A DNA stretch of 64,000 bases from Myxococcales bacterium (GTDB lineage Bacteria; Myxococcota_A; Polyangia; Polyangiales; Polyangiaceae). The stretch is from the NCBI GenBank assembly GCA_016191785.1, contig JACPVJ010000022.1, positions 1 to 64,000 on the forward strand, given 5' to 3'. Position numbers and translations under genes: made by a program. The notes below the pieces were generated by a model. It did no database searches. It saw only the letters and a program-made list of their open reading frames with translations, and was not told the DNA's origin. Positions 16,294-25,710 of this stretch are shown here, piece after piece (the stretch's first letter is position 1; each line of letters begins with the position of its first letter).

Positions 16294-17700
16294 ATGGGGA
16301 GCGACAGCGCCGAGCACTTCGATCTGGTCGTCATCGGTTCCGGGCCCGCCGGTGAGAAGGGCGCCGCCCAGGCGGCCTACTTCGGCAAGCGTGTCGCCGT
16401 GGTCGAAGCCGAGCCCGAGCCCGGAGGCGCGGCCGTTCACACCGGCACGCTGCCCAGCAAGACCCTGCGCGAGACCGCGCTCTACGTCTCTGGCTACCGG
16501 GCGCGAAACCTGTACGGCGTCGCGGTGGAGCTCGACTCGGCCGCCACGGTGCCTGCGCTGATCGCCCGCAAGAACGCCATCGCGGAGCTGGCCTCGCGCA
16601 CCATCCGCGACAACCTGGCGCGCCACCAGGTGACGTACGTGCGTGGTCACGGCAGCTTCGAGGACGCACACACCGTGGTGGTCGAGGGCCCCGAGGGGGC
16701 TCGGCGCCTGCGCGGTGAGTTCGTGCTGATTGCCACCGGCTCACGCCCCCACCGACCGAGCGACATCGACTTCGCCGACCCCGGCATCGACGACAGCGAC
16801 GAGATCCTGGGCATCGAGAAGCTGCCCAGCTCGCTCACCATCCTGGGCGGCGGTGTGATCGGTTGCGAGTACGCCTGCATGTTCGCCGCGCTGGGCGTGA
16901 AGGTCACGCTGGTGGACGCTCGGCCCGACATCTTGCCGTTTCTGGACAGCGAGATCGTCGGGCGCTTGCGTGAGGCCATGACCCACCTGGGGGTGCGCAT
17001 CGTGCTCGGGCGTCGCTGGAGCCGCGTTGCCCGGGAAGGGAAGGGGATCGTGGCAGACCTGGGCGACGAGCGCGTCGTGAGCGAGTACCTGCTCTTCGCG
17101 GCGGGTCGCATCGGCAACACCGAGCGGCTGAGCTTGGACCGCATCGGTGTGACCGCGAACTCGCGGGGATACCTGCAGGTCGACGCGGCCTACCGCACCG
17201 AGGTGCCGACCGTGCTCGCCGCCGGCGACGTGATCGGGTTCCCGGCGCTGGCCTCGGCCAGCATGGAGCAAGGGCGCGTCGCGGTCTGCCACGCGTTCGG
17301 CTTCGCGTACAAGCAAGCGGTCGCCGAGATCGTGCCCTATGGCCTGTACACCATTCCCGAGGTGAGCGCCGTCGGAGAGAGCGAGGAGAGCGCACGGGTC
17401 AAGGGCATGGACGTGGTCGTGGGGCGGGCGCTCTACCGAAACAACGCCCGCGGTCAGATCACCGGCGACGTCGACGGCATCACCAAGCTGGTGGTCGAGC
17501 AAGCCACGCGGCGCGTGGTCGGGGTCCACGTGATCGGCGAGCGCGCCACCGAGCTGGTCCACATTGGGCAGACCGCCCTGCACTGCGGCGCCAGCGTCGA
17601 CCTCTTCATCGAGATGGTGTTCAACTATCCGACCCTGGCCGAGAGCTACAAATACGCCGCCTACGAGTGTCTGGCGGCGCTCGCCCGCGGACCAGGCTGA
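16294..17700 (+). CDS. sthA: Soluble pyridine nucleotide transhydrogenase
   Basis: 468 residues. It has a Rossmann FAD motif VIGSGPAGEKGA near residue 13, a second dinucleotide motif ILGGGVIGCEYA near 184, and the conserved AAGDVIGFPALASASMEQG, YTIPEVSAVG and FNYPTLAESYKYAA blocks. The enzyme moves hydride between NADH and NADPH in the cytoplasm. In the flavin disulphide reductase family this position holds CxxxxC; E. coli SthA has CTHWGT, and here it is AVHTGT, so both Cys are absent. That is consistent with transhydrogenase rather than disulphide reductase activity. The gene stands alone, diverging from an esterase gene and followed by a kinase gene. Confidence 0.93.
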   Translation: MGSDSAEHFDLVVIGSGPAGEKGAAQAAYFGKRVAVVEAEPEPGGAAVHTGTLPSKTLRETALYVSGYRARNLYGVAVELDSAATVPALIARKNAIAELASRTIRDNLARHQVTYVRGHGSFEDAHTVVVEGPEGARRLRGEFVLIATGSRPHRPSDIDFADPGIDDSDEILGIEKLPSSLTILGGGVIGCEYACMFAALGVKVTLVDARPDILPFLDSEIVGRLREAMTHLGVRIVLGRRWSRVAREGKGIVADLGDERVVSEYLLFAAGRIGNTERLSLDRIGVTANSRGYLQVDAAYRTEVPTVLAAGDVIGFPALASASMEQGRVAVCHAFGFAYKQAVAEIVPYGLYTIPEVSAVGESEESARVKGMDVVVGRALYRNNARGQITGDVDGITKLVVEQATRRVVGVHVIGERATELVHIGQTALHCGASVDLFIEMVFNYPTLAESYKYAAYECLAALARGPG

Positions 17701-17740
17701 CGTGCCGGTTTTCCTTGGCCTCCCCGAGGCCCGGGCGGGG

Positions 17741-17746
17741 TATCAT
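17741..17746 (+). promoter_or_regulatory. TATCAT -10-like box for the kinase gene
   Basis: TATCAT ends 11 bases before GTG 17758. A GC-rich inverted repeat (CCCCG...CGGGG, 17722-17740) lies directly upstream where a -35 spacer would be. Confidence 0.4.
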
Positions 17747-17757
17747 CGCGGGTCCAA

Positions 17758-19158
17758 GTGTCGGAGGGTTCCGCGAAGCTGCCGGTGGCCGGTGAGGTGC
17801 TCGCCGGCAAGTACTCGATCGTGCGTGTGATCGGGGAAGGCGGCATGGGCGTCGTCTTCGAAGGTCGCCACGATCGCCTCGGTCAGCGGGTCGCGATCAA
17901 GGTGCTGCGCGAGGAAGAGCGAAAGAACCGCGAGGTGGTCGCGCGCTTCGAACGCGAGGCCCGGTTGGCCGCAAAGCTGAGGAGTGCCAACGTGGCCCGG
18001 GTCACCGACGTGGACGTGCTCGCCGACGGCACGCCGTTCATGGTCATGGAGTACCTCGAGGGCGTGGACCTGGATTTCGAGCTCACCCAGCGCGGCCGCT
18101 TGCCGGTGCCCGAGGCGGTCAGCTACGTGCTCCAGGCTTGCTCGGCGGTGGCCGAGGCTCACGCGCTGGGGATCGTCCACCGCGATCTCAAGCCCCACAA
18201 CCTGTTCTTGACCGACGACGGTGAGCGCCGCCTGGTCAAGCTGCTCGACTTCGGTATCTCGAAGACCACCACCGACGAGCCCGACTCGGTGACCCTCACG
18301 CGCTCTTCGCTCGGGACGCCGCTCTACATGTCGCCCGAGCAGATCCGCTCCGCCCGCAACGCCGACCAGCGTTCGGACCTGTGGTCGCTGGGCGTCATCT
18401 TGTACGAGCTGATCACCGGCAGCCCGCCGTTCGACGGCGATGGCCCGGCGGCCGTGATCGCCTCCATCACCGCAGACACGCCGCCCCCACCCCACGAGCT
18501 CAGGCCCGAGATGAGCCGCGCGCTCTCCGACGCCATCCTGCGAGCGCTGGCGAAGGACCCGGCGCAGCGCTATTCGAGCGTGACCGAGTTCGCCGAGGCG
18601 ATTCAGCCGTTTGGTGTGGCCGGCTCGTGGGCGCCGCCAGCTCTCACGGCGTCGCAGCCGCGGATCAGCTTCCCCGAGCTGCCGCGCATTTCGGCCGATG
18701 CCATCACGCTGCTCGACTCGACGCCGGGGCGCGACAGCCTCCCCGACCTCGGGGAGTCGCAAGCGCCCGTCGCCGCGTCGTCCCGGCCGGCCCTCGAGCC
18801 TGCCGGGGCGAAGCGGGTCGCTCCGCTGCTTCTGGCTGCTGCCGCCGTGGCCCTGGTCGGCGTCGGCGTGGCGCTCGGGTGGTCCTCTCGAAAACCGTCC
18901 GAGGCTTCTGCGCCGGCGGCTGCCCCTCCCGCGCCCTCGGCACCCGCGGCGCTTCACGCGCCGACCACGGAACCCGCTCGGCCCACCGTCGAGCCCGCGG
19001 CCCCGCCGTCCCCCGCGCTCTCTTCCTCGGCGCGCGCGTCGAAGCCCCGCGTCGCCGGGGCTGGGCCGGTGCCGTCGGCCGCCCCCTCCGCGCCTTCGGC
19101 CAAACCCAGCGCGGCGCCGGCGTCGCCCAAGAGCACGGAGAACCCGCTGCACCTATGA
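17758..19158 (+). CDS. Transmembrane Ser/Thr protein kinase (PknB type)
   Basis: 466 residues from GTG 17758. The kinase domain, about 18-285, is complete: glycine loop GEGGMGVV (26-33), VAIK with Lys48, catalytic HRDLKPHN (H141-N148), DFGIS (D164), SPEQ and the APE-region [12 protein letters not shown]. Two low-complexity stretches flank one TM segment near residues 355-375 ([18 protein letters not shown]). The tail is Ala/Pro-rich with no extracytoplasmic sensor domain, so input must come from elsewhere. The stop overlaps the ATG of the PEGA gene (ATGA), making that product the likely partner. Confidence 0.94.
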   Translation: MSEGSAKLPVAGEVLAGKYSIVRVIGEGGMGVVFEGRHDRLGQRVAIKVLREEERKNREVVARFEREARLAAKLRSANVARVTDVDVLADGTPFMVMEYLEGVDLDFELTQRGRLPVPEAVSYVLQACSAVAEAHALGIVHRDLKPHNLFLTDDGERRLVKLLDFGISKTTTDEPDSVTLTRSSLGTPLYMSPEQIRSARNADQRSDLWSLGVILYELITGSPPFDGDGPAAVIASITADTPPPPHELRPEMSRALSDAILRALAKDPAQRYSSVTEFAEAIQPFGVAGSWAPPALTASQPRISFPELPRISADAITLLDSTPGRDSLPDLGESQAPVAASSRPALEPAGAKRVAPLLLAAAAVALVGVGVALGWSSRKPSEASAPAAAPPAPSAPAALHAPTTEPARPTVEPAAPPSPALSSSARASKPRVAGAGPVPSAAPSAPSAKPSAAPASPKSTENPLHL

Positions 19159-20087
19159 AGCTCTGCCTCCGCTTGCTGTTCTGCGTCTCGGTCGTGGTGT
19201 GGGCGCCCGCCGCGGCCCATGCCGACGAAGCGCCTCCGCCAACCACCTCCGAGGCATCGCGTCTGAAGAGCGAGGGCGACGACGCCATGCAGCGGCTGGA
19301 CTACGTCCAGGCCCTCGCGCTCTACGACCGGGCGTACTCGCTCGAGCAGAACCCGGCGCTGCTCTACAACCGCGGTCGCGCGCTGCAGGCGCTCGGGCGC
19401 TTCCCGGACGCGCAGGACGCCCTCGAGGCCTTCGACGCGCAGGCCCCTGAAGAGCTGAAAGCCCGCGTCCCCAAGCTGCGCGAGCTGCTCGCGGAGGTCC
19501 GCGCCAAGGTCAGCGTGCTGTCGCTCGAGGCAAACGTGAGCGGCGCGCGCGTGTTGGTGAACAGCCGTCTGGTCGGTACCACGCCGCTCGGTGCGCCCCT
19601 GCGGCTCAATGCGGGCCTCGCGGGGCTCGAGGTCACGGCCGAGGGCCATCACCCGTTCAAGCAGAAGGTCGAGCTCACGGGCGGCGGGCGCGTCTCGCTC
19701 AGCGTGGTGCTGCACTCGAAGAGCACCAGCGGTGTGCTCGAGGTCCGGTCGCCCGTCGCCGGTGCGCGGGTGTGGGTCGACGGTCGTCGCATCGGTTCGG
19801 TGCCCGCCCAGACCATCGTCGAGGCGGGCAGTCACGAGGTCGTGGTTCGCCGCGAGGGCTACGAAGACGCCACGACGCGCGCGGTGGTGCGCGTCGGGGG
19901 GACCAGTCGCCTGGACGTTCCGCTGCGTGAGCCCCCTGGGATCACCTCGCGCTGGTGGTTCTGGACCGGGGTCGGCGCGGTCGTGCTGGGCGGCACGGCG
20001 CTCACCGTGGCGCTCTTGACCGAGCGCGAGCCCGAGTCGGGCAGCATCCCCCCCGGGCAGGTGTCCGGGCCGCTGGTGAGGTTCTGA
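19155..20087 (+). CDS. TPR/PEGA-domain envelope protein, partner of the upstream kinase
   Basis: 310 residues from ATG 19155, overlapping the kinase stop by ATGA. It has a signal peptide (ending AAAHAD), a TPR pair near 35-100 (GDDAMQRLDYVQALALYDRA, LYNRGRALQALGRF), and then two PEGA domains (ARVLVNSRLVGTTPLG, ARVWVDGRRIGSVPAQ) to about 265. A TM segment near 275-295 (WFWTGVGAVVLGGTALTVALL) follows. PEGA domains are beta-sandwich repeats thought to bind extracellular surfaces. The protein is predicted to be held in the inner membrane with the repeats outside. Function is inferred only from pairing. Confidence 0.82.
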   Translation: MKLCLRLLFCVSVVVWAPAAAHADEAPPPTTSEASRLKSEGDDAMQRLDYVQALALYDRAYSLEQNPALLYNRGRALQALGRFPDAQDALEAFDAQAPEELKARVPKLRELLAEVRAKVSVLSLEANVSGARVLVNSRLVGTTPLGAPLRLNAGLAGLEVTAEGHHPFKQKVELTGGGRVSLSVVLHSKSTSGVLEVRSPVAGARVWVDGRRIGSVPAQTIVEAGSHEVVVRREGYEDATTRAVVRVGGTSRLDVPLREPPGITSRWWFWTGVGAVVLGGTALTVALLTEREPESGSIPPGQVSGPLVRF

Positions 20088-20090
20088 GCC

Positions 20091-21833
20091 ATGCGGGCCC
20101 TTCGACCCAGTCTCGCGCTCTTGCTCGTTGCCGGCCTGCTCGTGCCCGCATGCCGCGAGCCCACCCAGCTCACGCTGCACCTCAGCACCGACGCCAAGTG
20201 CGTGGACGTGAAAGGCACCAGCATCACTGTCGGCGCCCACGGCAAGCTCGAGGACAAAGATCCCGTCGCCCGCACCTCGGAGTGCAGCGCCAGCACGGGC
20301 AGCGTGGGGACGCTGGTCGTCGTGCCGAGTGGCGACAAAGACGACCCGGTGTCGGTCCGCGTGGTCACCGGCGTCGGCAAGAGTGCCGAGTCGTGTGTCA
20401 AAGACGGCTACGTGGGCGGCTGCATCGTCGCGCGACGCACACTGCGCTTCTTGCCGCATACCTCCCTCGACCTGCCGATCGCGATGAGCGTCGACTGCCT
20501 CGACGTGCCTTGCGAGGCCACCCAGACCTGCCTCGAAGGCAAGTGCGTGTCCGCCGCCACCCAGTGCACCGGGGCAGGCGATTGCAAGCTCAGCTCGCCG
20601 CCGGGTGACGGGGGCGCGGGCGAAACCGGGACCGGCGGCGCGGCCGGCTCGGGCGGAAGCGCCGGCAGCGATGGCGGCGGCGCCGGCGGCACGGGAGCAA
20701 CGGGCGGTACAGGAGCGACCGGCGGCACCGGGGCGACCGGTGGCACCGGGGCGACCGGTGGGGGTGACGCCGGCCCGGATGCAGACGCCGGTAGCGACGC
20801 GTCGGACGCCGGGGGCGATGTGAGCGTCACGTGCACCGGCACGATGGGCGAGTGCGACGGAAACCCGAGCCAGCTCTGCGAAACGGACCTCTCGACCAGC
20901 AAGAAGCACTGCGGCAAGTGCGGTCACGATTGTCTCGGGGGCGCCTGCGTGACCGGCGCGTGCCAACCGGTCACGCTCTACTCGAACGCCGTCAACGGCC
21001 CGTCGCGGCTCGCGCTGGACGCGACGCACGTCTACTTCGTCGACTACAAGGGCGGCACGGTTCGCCGCATGCTGAAAGACGGCACCGTGCAAGAGCTACT
21101 GGCGACGGGCGCCGAGTGCAACCGCATCGCGGTCGACGCGACCCACGTCTACTGGACCGAGCAGACTCCGAAGCTGGTGCGGCGCGCACCGAAGGCCGGC
21201 GGCGCGGCCGAGACGCTGGGCACCGGCGTGAGCTCTGCCCTCGGGCTCGCGCTCGGCGCGAGCGATGCCTACTTCAGCGACATGAGCGCCACCGGCGCGG
21301 TCAACCGCGTGCCCAAGTCGCCCGGAAGCATGCAGGCCCTTGCCACGAGCGTCCCCTGGCCACTGGAGCTGACGATCACGACCAGCCACGCGTATTGGAC
21401 CACGTTCGCCAACAACGGCGCGCTCCGCCGAGTGCCGCTCGGGGGCGGGGCGACCGAGGTGGTGGTGTCGAACGTCGACAACAGCTTCGGCATCGCGAGC
21501 GACGCGAACAACGTCTACTTCACCGTGCTCGGCACGGGCGCGAACAAGGGGCTGGTCCAGTCGGTGGCGCTGTCGGCGCCCCTTCCGGCGACGCCCACGG
21601 TGCTGGCCGCCGCGCAGGGGGGGCCCCGCGGGTTGGCGCTGGATGCGACCCACCTCTACTGGACCAACTCGGACACCCAGACCGTGATGCGCATCGCCAA
21701 GGACGGCAGCGAGCTGCAGAAGCCGACGACCATGGCCACCGGCGGTATCGAGCCCTTGGGGGTCGCGGTCGACGACGTTGCCGTCTACTGGGCAGACGAG
21801 AAGGCGGGAACGCTCTCGCGCGTCGCGAAGTGA
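20091..21833 (+). CDS. Lipoprotein with Gly/Thr stalk and YWTD-like beta-propeller
   Basis: 580 residues. The lipoprotein signal ends LVPAC (Cys21). A Cys-containing N-terminal region (to about 170) is followed by a long Gly/Ser/Thr stalk with four GGTGAT units and an Asp/Ala-rich spacer. A CxxC-rich segment (HCGKCGHDC) precedes a six-bladed-looking propeller of repeats with (V/L)YW(T/A)(E/N/D) strands (VYWTEQTPK, LYWTNSDTQ, VYWADEKAG) and ALDATHxY turns. Such propellers bind protein or sugar ligands. The ATG is 4 bases after the PEGA gene, so it may join the kinase operon. Probably displayed on the outer surface. Confidence 0.78.
   Translation: MRALRPSLALLLVAGLLVPACREPTQLTLHLSTDAKCVDVKGTSITVGAHGKLEDKDPVARTSECSASTGSVGTLVVVPSGDKDDPVSVRVVTGVGKSAESCVKDGYVGGCIVARRTLRFLPHTSLDLPIAMSVDCLDVPCEATQTCLEGKCVSAATQCTGAGDCKLSSPPGDGGAGETGTGGAAGSGGSAGSDGGGAGGTGATGGTGATGGTGATGGTGATGGGDAGPDADAGSDASDAGGDVSVTCTGTMGECDGNPSQLCETDLSTSKKHCGKCGHDCLGGACVTGACQPVTLYSNAVNGPSRLALDATHVYFVDYKGGTVRRMLKDGTVQELLATGAECNRIAVDATHVYWTEQTPKLVRRAPKAGGAAETLGTGVSSALGLALGASDAYFSDMSATGAVNRVPKSPGSMQALATSVPWPLELTITTSHAYWTTFANNGALRRVPLGGGATEVVVSNVDNSFGIASDANNVYFTVLGTGANKGLVQSVALSAPLPATPTVLAAAQGGPRGLALDATHLYWTNSDTQTVMRIAKDGSELQKPTTMATGGIEPLGVAVDDVAVYWADEKAGTLSRVAK
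20685..20756 (+). repeat. Four 18-bp repeats encoding GGTGAT
   Basis: Four in-frame 18-base units (GGC GGC ACN GGN GCN ACN type) encode GGTGAT x4 in the stalk of the propeller lipoprotein. The last two units are almost identical at the DNA level, so copy number could vary by slippage. Confidence 0.85.
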
Positions 21834-21908
21834 GCGATGGCCCTGGTCAAGCGCCGGCCGAAGCTCCAGGTGGTCCATGCGCTGGGTCACCCGAGTCGCG
21901 TTTTGAGG

Positions 21909-21914
21909 TAGTGT
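21909..21914 (+). promoter_or_regulatory. TAGTGT -10-like box, 7 bases before the LRR lipoprotein start
   Basis: TAGTGT ends 7 bases before ATG 21922, with no Shine-Dalgarno in the gap. An upstream GTG at 21913 would lie inside the box, which favours the ATG. Confidence 0.4.
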
Positions 21915-21921
21915 GCCGTCG

Positions 21922-22716
21922 ATGTCGAAGCGCGCCCTTTTGGTCCTTACCGCCCTCGCCGCCCTCTCGGCCTGCGAGGAAGAGAAGAAGCCTGCGGTCG
22001 CCACCGCCACTGCCAGCGCGGCCGCGGCTGCCAAGCCTCCGCCGCCGCCCTCGGCCAGCGCCGACCCACCGAAAGAGGCGAAGAAGCCCCGCCCCAAGAA
22101 GAGCGCGGCCGACTGCCCGAAGGGCCCGGCCGTGGCGTTCGACGACAAGGCGGTCGAGGCCGAGGTGCGCAAGAAGCTGAGCAAGGCCGACGGCGACATC
22201 ACCCAGGCGGACCTCGGCAAGCTCAAGAGCCTGAACCTGTCCCAGGTCGAGACCCACCAGATCGATCCGTGCCTCATCCCTCACGCCAAGAACCTGAAAG
22301 AGCTGTTCCTCGGTCCCGGCGATCTCGACGACCTCAGCTTGCTAGCGGGGCTGACCCAGCTCGAGTCGCTGCGCGCGAGCATCAACAAGGTGAACGACCT
22401 GGGGCCCCTCGAGAAGCTGACCAAGCTCGATCGGATCGATCTCGGGCGCACTCAGGTCACGGACCTCACGCCGCTCAAGGGACTGAAGAACCTGACCGAG
22501 CTCGCTCTCGACGACACCTCGGTGCGCGACCTGACCCCCCTGGCGGGGCATCCGAAGCTCGAGCGGCTGAGCATCCAACGCACGCAGGTCAAGGACTTCA
22601 GCCCCCTGAAGGACGTGAAGACCCTGAAGTTCTTGTACGTGGCCGGCACCCCGGGCAGCGACATCAGCGTGCTGCAGCCGCTGCGCGACAAGGGGCTGAA
22701 GGTCATCGATCAGTGA
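21922..22716 (+). CDS. Leucine-rich-repeat lipoprotein
   Basis: 264 residues from ATG 21922. The signal peptide ends LAALSAC (Cys15), followed by EEEKK and an Ala/Pro/Lys linker to about 65. From about 100 there are roughly seven leucine-rich repeats of about 22 residues (LKELFLGPGDLDDLSLLAGL, LTELALDDTSVRDLTPLAG, LERLSIQRTQVKDFSPLKD) of the bacterial internalin-like type. These form a curved surface for protein binding. It is probably anchored in the outer membrane. It ends 1 base from the convergent Tudor-knot gene. Ligand unknown. Confidence 0.85.
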   Translation: MSKRALLVLTALAALSACEEEKKPAVATATASAAAAAKPPPPPSASADPPKEAKKPRPKKSAADCPKGPAVAFDDKAVEAEVRKKLSKADGDITQADLGKLKSLNLSQVETHQIDPCLIPHAKNLKELFLGPGDLDDLSLLAGLTQLESLRASINKVNDLGPLEKLTKLDRIDLGRTQVTDLTPLKGLKNLTELALDDTSVRDLTPLAGHPKLERLSIQRTQVKDFSPLKDVKTLKFLYVAGTPGSDISVLQPLRDKGLKVIDQ

Positions 22717-22717
22717 G

Positions 22718-23248
22718 TCACGACGTCTGCCCGGCGATCTCGGGGGGCGTCGTCTTCGCCCGGGGCACCGTCCGAGCGCGCATGCGTGGCAGCTCGACCC
22801 ACTCGTCCCACTCGGGCCCCCAGCCGGTGTAGTGGATCTTGTAGAAGCCGTTCTTGATGGTCACCACCTCGGCGGGCCACCAGCTGCCGTGCCACTCTAC
22901 GTCGACGCGCTGGCCTACGCGGGCGCTCGCCAGCGGCGCGACTGGCGCGGCGGGCGCGGCTGCGCGGATCCGCTCGGGGCCGACCCACTCGTCCCATTCG
23001 GAGCCCCAGCCGGTGTAGTGGATGCGGGTGATGCCCGAGCGGGTCTCGAGGACCTCTGCAGCCCACCACTGCCCACCCCAGAGCACCTCGACCGCGCGGC
23101 TGACGCGCGGCGCCACGGCCAGCACCGGGCGGGTGGGCTTGGCGACCAGGGCGGGGGCTGGGCGGCGGGGTTTCGCGGGCTTGGACTCCGCTCCAGCCGT
23201 CACGGCCACCAGACTCACTCCCAGGGCGATCAGCAACCGGCGCAACAT
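22718..23248 (-). CDS. Secreted protein with two Tudor-knot (chromo-barrel-like) domains
   Basis: 176 residues from ATG 23248, chosen because a signal peptide (LLIALGVSLVAVTAGAES) starts there and AGGAGG lies 8 bases upstream. After a basic Pro/Lys linker come two copies of one module: VEVLWGGQWWAAEVLE ending IHYTGWGSEWDEWV, and VDVEWHGSWWPAEVVT ending IHYTGWGPEWDEWV. The WxYxGWxxxWDEWV pattern matches the Tudor-knot/chromo-barrel fold known mainly from chromatin proteins. Export makes a nucleosomal role impossible here; binding to a cell-wall or peptide ligand is a guess. It is convergent with the LRR gene. Confidence 0.8.
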   Translation of the reverse strand: MLRRLLIALGVSLVAVTAGAESKPAKPRRPAPALVAKPTRPVLAVAPRVSRAVEVLWGGQWWAAEVLETRSGITRIHYTGWGSEWDEWVGPERIRAAAPAAPVAPLASARVGQRVDVEWHGSWWPAEVVTIKNGFYKIHYTGWGPEWDEWVELPRMRARTVPRAKTTPPEIAGQTS

Positions 23249-23342
23249 CGCTTCGTCCTCCTGCCGTCGACCCAACGCGCGGGCCGCAAGTCCACTTACG
23301 CCCGAGCCAGCGGAAAGATTTCGGCACAGGCCCCAGATCGGC

Positions 23343-25601
23343 TCAGAGCTCGATCTGCGAGCCGACTTCCATCACCCGGTCCGACGGGACGTTGAAGAAG
23401 GTCGATGCGCGCTGCGAGTTGCGGCTCATGAAGGCGAACACGTGCTCGCGCCAGATGGCCATGCCCTCGCGCTTGGTGGCGAGCAGCGTCTCGCGACCCA
23501 GGAAAAAGGTGGTGTGCTCGATCGACCAGTCTTCCAGGTGGCGCTCGTCGAGCAGCTGGGGAATGTCCGGCTGCTCCATGAAGCCGTAGCGTGCGACCAC
23601 GCGTCGGAAGCCCTCGGGCAGGTCCTCGACGGTCACTCGCTTGTCGGGCATCACACGGGGCTCTTCGGTGGTGACCACGGTGAGCAAGATCACCTGCTGG
23701 TGGACCACACGGTTGTGCGTGAAGTTCTGCATCAGCGCCGGCGGCGTGCCATCGGCGTTGCTGGTCATGAACACCGCCGTGCCCGGCACCCGCGCCGGGC
23801 GCTCGATCCGCATCAGCTCGAAGAAGTCCACGAGCGGGATCATCTGCTCGCGCCAGCGCCTCCCCAGGAGCGCGCGCCCGTCCTTCCAGGTGGTCATGAG
23901 CACGAAGATCGTGCCTGCGATGGCCAATGGGACCCAGCCACCGTGTGGGATCTTGACCAGCTGGGCGCCCCAGAACCCGACGTCGACCACCAGCAAGAAG
24001 AGCGTGAGCCCCCCGGCAGCGGCGGCGCTCCACCCCCAGCGGTGCCGGGCGACCACGTAGGCGAGCAGGGTGGTGATGACCATGGTCGTGGTCACGGCGA
24101 TGCCGTAGGCCGCCGCCAGCTTGGATGAGGAACCGAACCCCAGCACCAACACCACGGTCGCGATCATCAACATCCAGTTGATCGCGGGCACGTAGATCTG
24201 CCCGATCTGGGTGGACGAAGTGTGCTTGACCGCGATGCGTGGCCAGAACCCCAGCATCATGCCCTGGCGCGTGTACGAGAACGCGCCCGAGATCACCGCT
24301 TGCGACGCGATGATGGTGGCCATGGTCGCGAGCACCAGCATCGGGTAGAGCGCCCAGGCCGGCGCCGAGCGATAGAACGGGTTCGAGGCGAACTCGGGGT
24401 TCTTCAGCAGCAGCGCGCCTTGTCCGAAGTAGTTGGTCAAGAGCGCGGGCCCGACCAGGAAGATCCAGGTGACCTGGATCGGTCGCCGGCCGAAGTGGCC
24501 CATGTCGGCGTAGAGCGCCTCTCCGCCGGTCACGACCAGGAACACTGCCCCGAGCACCAGAAACCCGGCCACCTTGTTCTCGAGCATGAACCTGACAGCG
24601 TGGTGGGGGCTCAGCGCCTCGAGCACGCCCGGGTTCCCGATGATGTGCGTGGCGCCGATGACCGAGAGCACTGCGAACCAGACCAGCATCACGGGTCCGA
24701 AGACCGCGCCGATGCCGGCGGTGCCACGGCGCTGCACCATGAAGAGCCCGATCAGGATCACGATCGTGGTGGGGATGACGAAGCGTTTGAGCGCCGGCGC
24801 TGCGACTTCGAGCCCTTCGACCGCGCTGAGCACCGAGATGGCCGGAGTGATCATTCCGTCGCCATAGAGCAACGAGGCGCCGAAGATTCCGAGCGCGATC
24901 ACGATCTTCGGCCCGACTTTGCCTTTGATGCTCGCCAGCGCCAGCGCCATCAGCGCGAGCTCGCCCCCCTCGCCCCGGTTGTCTGCGCGGAGGACGTAGA
25001 CCAGGTACTTGACGGTGACGACGATGAACAGCGCCCAAGCCATCAACGACAACACTCCGAGCACGTTGCCGCGCGTTGCAGCGATGGCGTGGTCCCCGTG
25101 GAAGCACTCGCGGAACGCGTACAGCGGGCTCGTCCCAATGTCGCCGTAGACGACGCCGAGGGCGCCTAGCGCGAGCGGGCCGAGCCGGCCGGGCCCCCCG
25201 TGCCCCGACCCATGACTGCTCGCGGCGCCGGGCGCGGCGCGACTCGCGGGCGCAGGCTCGACGGGCTTGTCGGCCGCGTGCACGGGCTCGGCCGCTGGTG
25301 CGGGCTCGGCGGCGGCAGCGGGCTCCGGCTCGGGCTCGGCGGCGGCAGCAGGTTCCGGCTCGGGCTCGGCGGCGGGTTCGGCTGCGGCAGTGGGTTCGGC
25401 TGCGGCGGAGGGTTCGGATGCAGGTACGGGCTCTGCAGCGGGCTCGTCGGCGGCTGCGGGCGCGGGTTCGGCGACGGCTGCGGGCTCGGTGGCGCCAGCG
25501 GGTTCGACTGCGGCGGCGGCCTCGGTGGCGCCGGAGGGCTCCGCCTTGGGCGTCGCGTCTGGGTCGGGCGCCGCCTTCTTGTCGGAATCCAGTTCGCTCA
25601 C
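23343..25601 (-). CDS. kup: Kup potassium uptake transporter with long low-complexity N-terminus
   Basis: 752 residues from GTG 25601. The Kup core begins about residue 136 with LGALGVVYGDIGTSPLYA, the family hallmark, and continues with about twelve TM segments (GIFGASLLYGDGMITPAISV, GGEALYADMGHFG, NYFGQGALLL) and the cytoplasmic C-terminal domain. It imports K+ with H+. The first 135 residues are Glu/Pro/Ala repeats unlike usual Kup, which starts within about 20 residues of the core. No internal ATG offers a shorter start. It diverges from a class IV aminotransferase gene; a K+/Ca2+ channel-like gene lies just beyond. Confidence 0.93.
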   Translation of the reverse strand: MSELDSDKKAAPDPDATPKAEPSGATEAAAAVEPAGATEPAAVAEPAPAAADEPAAEPVPASEPSAAAEPTAAAEPAAEPEPEPAAAAEPEPEPAAAAEPAPAAEPVHAADKPVEPAPASRAAPGAASSHGSGHGGPGRLGPLALGALGVVYGDIGTSPLYAFRECFHGDHAIAATRGNVLGVLSLMAWALFIVVTVKYLVYVLRADNRGEGGELALMALALASIKGKVGPKIVIALGIFGASLLYGDGMITPAISVLSAVEGLEVAAPALKRFVIPTTIVILIGLFMVQRRGTAGIGAVFGPVMLVWFAVLSVIGATHIIGNPGVLEALSPHHAVRFMLENKVAGFLVLGAVFLVVTGGEALYADMGHFGRRPIQVTWIFLVGPALLTNYFGQGALLLKNPEFASNPFYRSAPAWALYPMLVLATMATIIASQAVISGAFSYTRQGMMLGFWPRIAVKHTSSTQIGQIYVPAINWMLMIATVVLVLGFGSSSKLAAAYGIAVTTTMVITTLLAYVVARHRWGWSAAAAGGLTLFLLVVDVGFWGAQLVKIPHGGWVPLAIAGTIFVLMTTWKDGRALLGRRWREQMIPLVDFFELMRIERPARVPGTAVFMTSNADGTPPALMQNFTHNRVVHQQVILLTVVTTEEPRVMPDKRVTVEDLPEGFRRVVARYGFMEQPDIPQLLDERHLEDWSIEHTTFFLGRETLLATKREGMAIWREHVFAFMSRNSQRASTFFNVPSDRVMEVGSQIEL

Positions 25602-25710
25602 GGGGCGAAGCGATACCTGGCTCCGGGATCGCTTTCAAGCTCGTGCCCCGAACCGGCTGCATTCCTTGCGCTGGTGTGTCGCCTCGCCCAGGCTCACTCT
25701 TGGCGTGACC

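Noticed and set aside
17722-17740. CCCCG...CGGGG as an intrinsic terminator of sthA
   Set aside because: No U tract follows, and the TATCAT box of the kinase gene starts at the next base. It fits a promoter spacer better.
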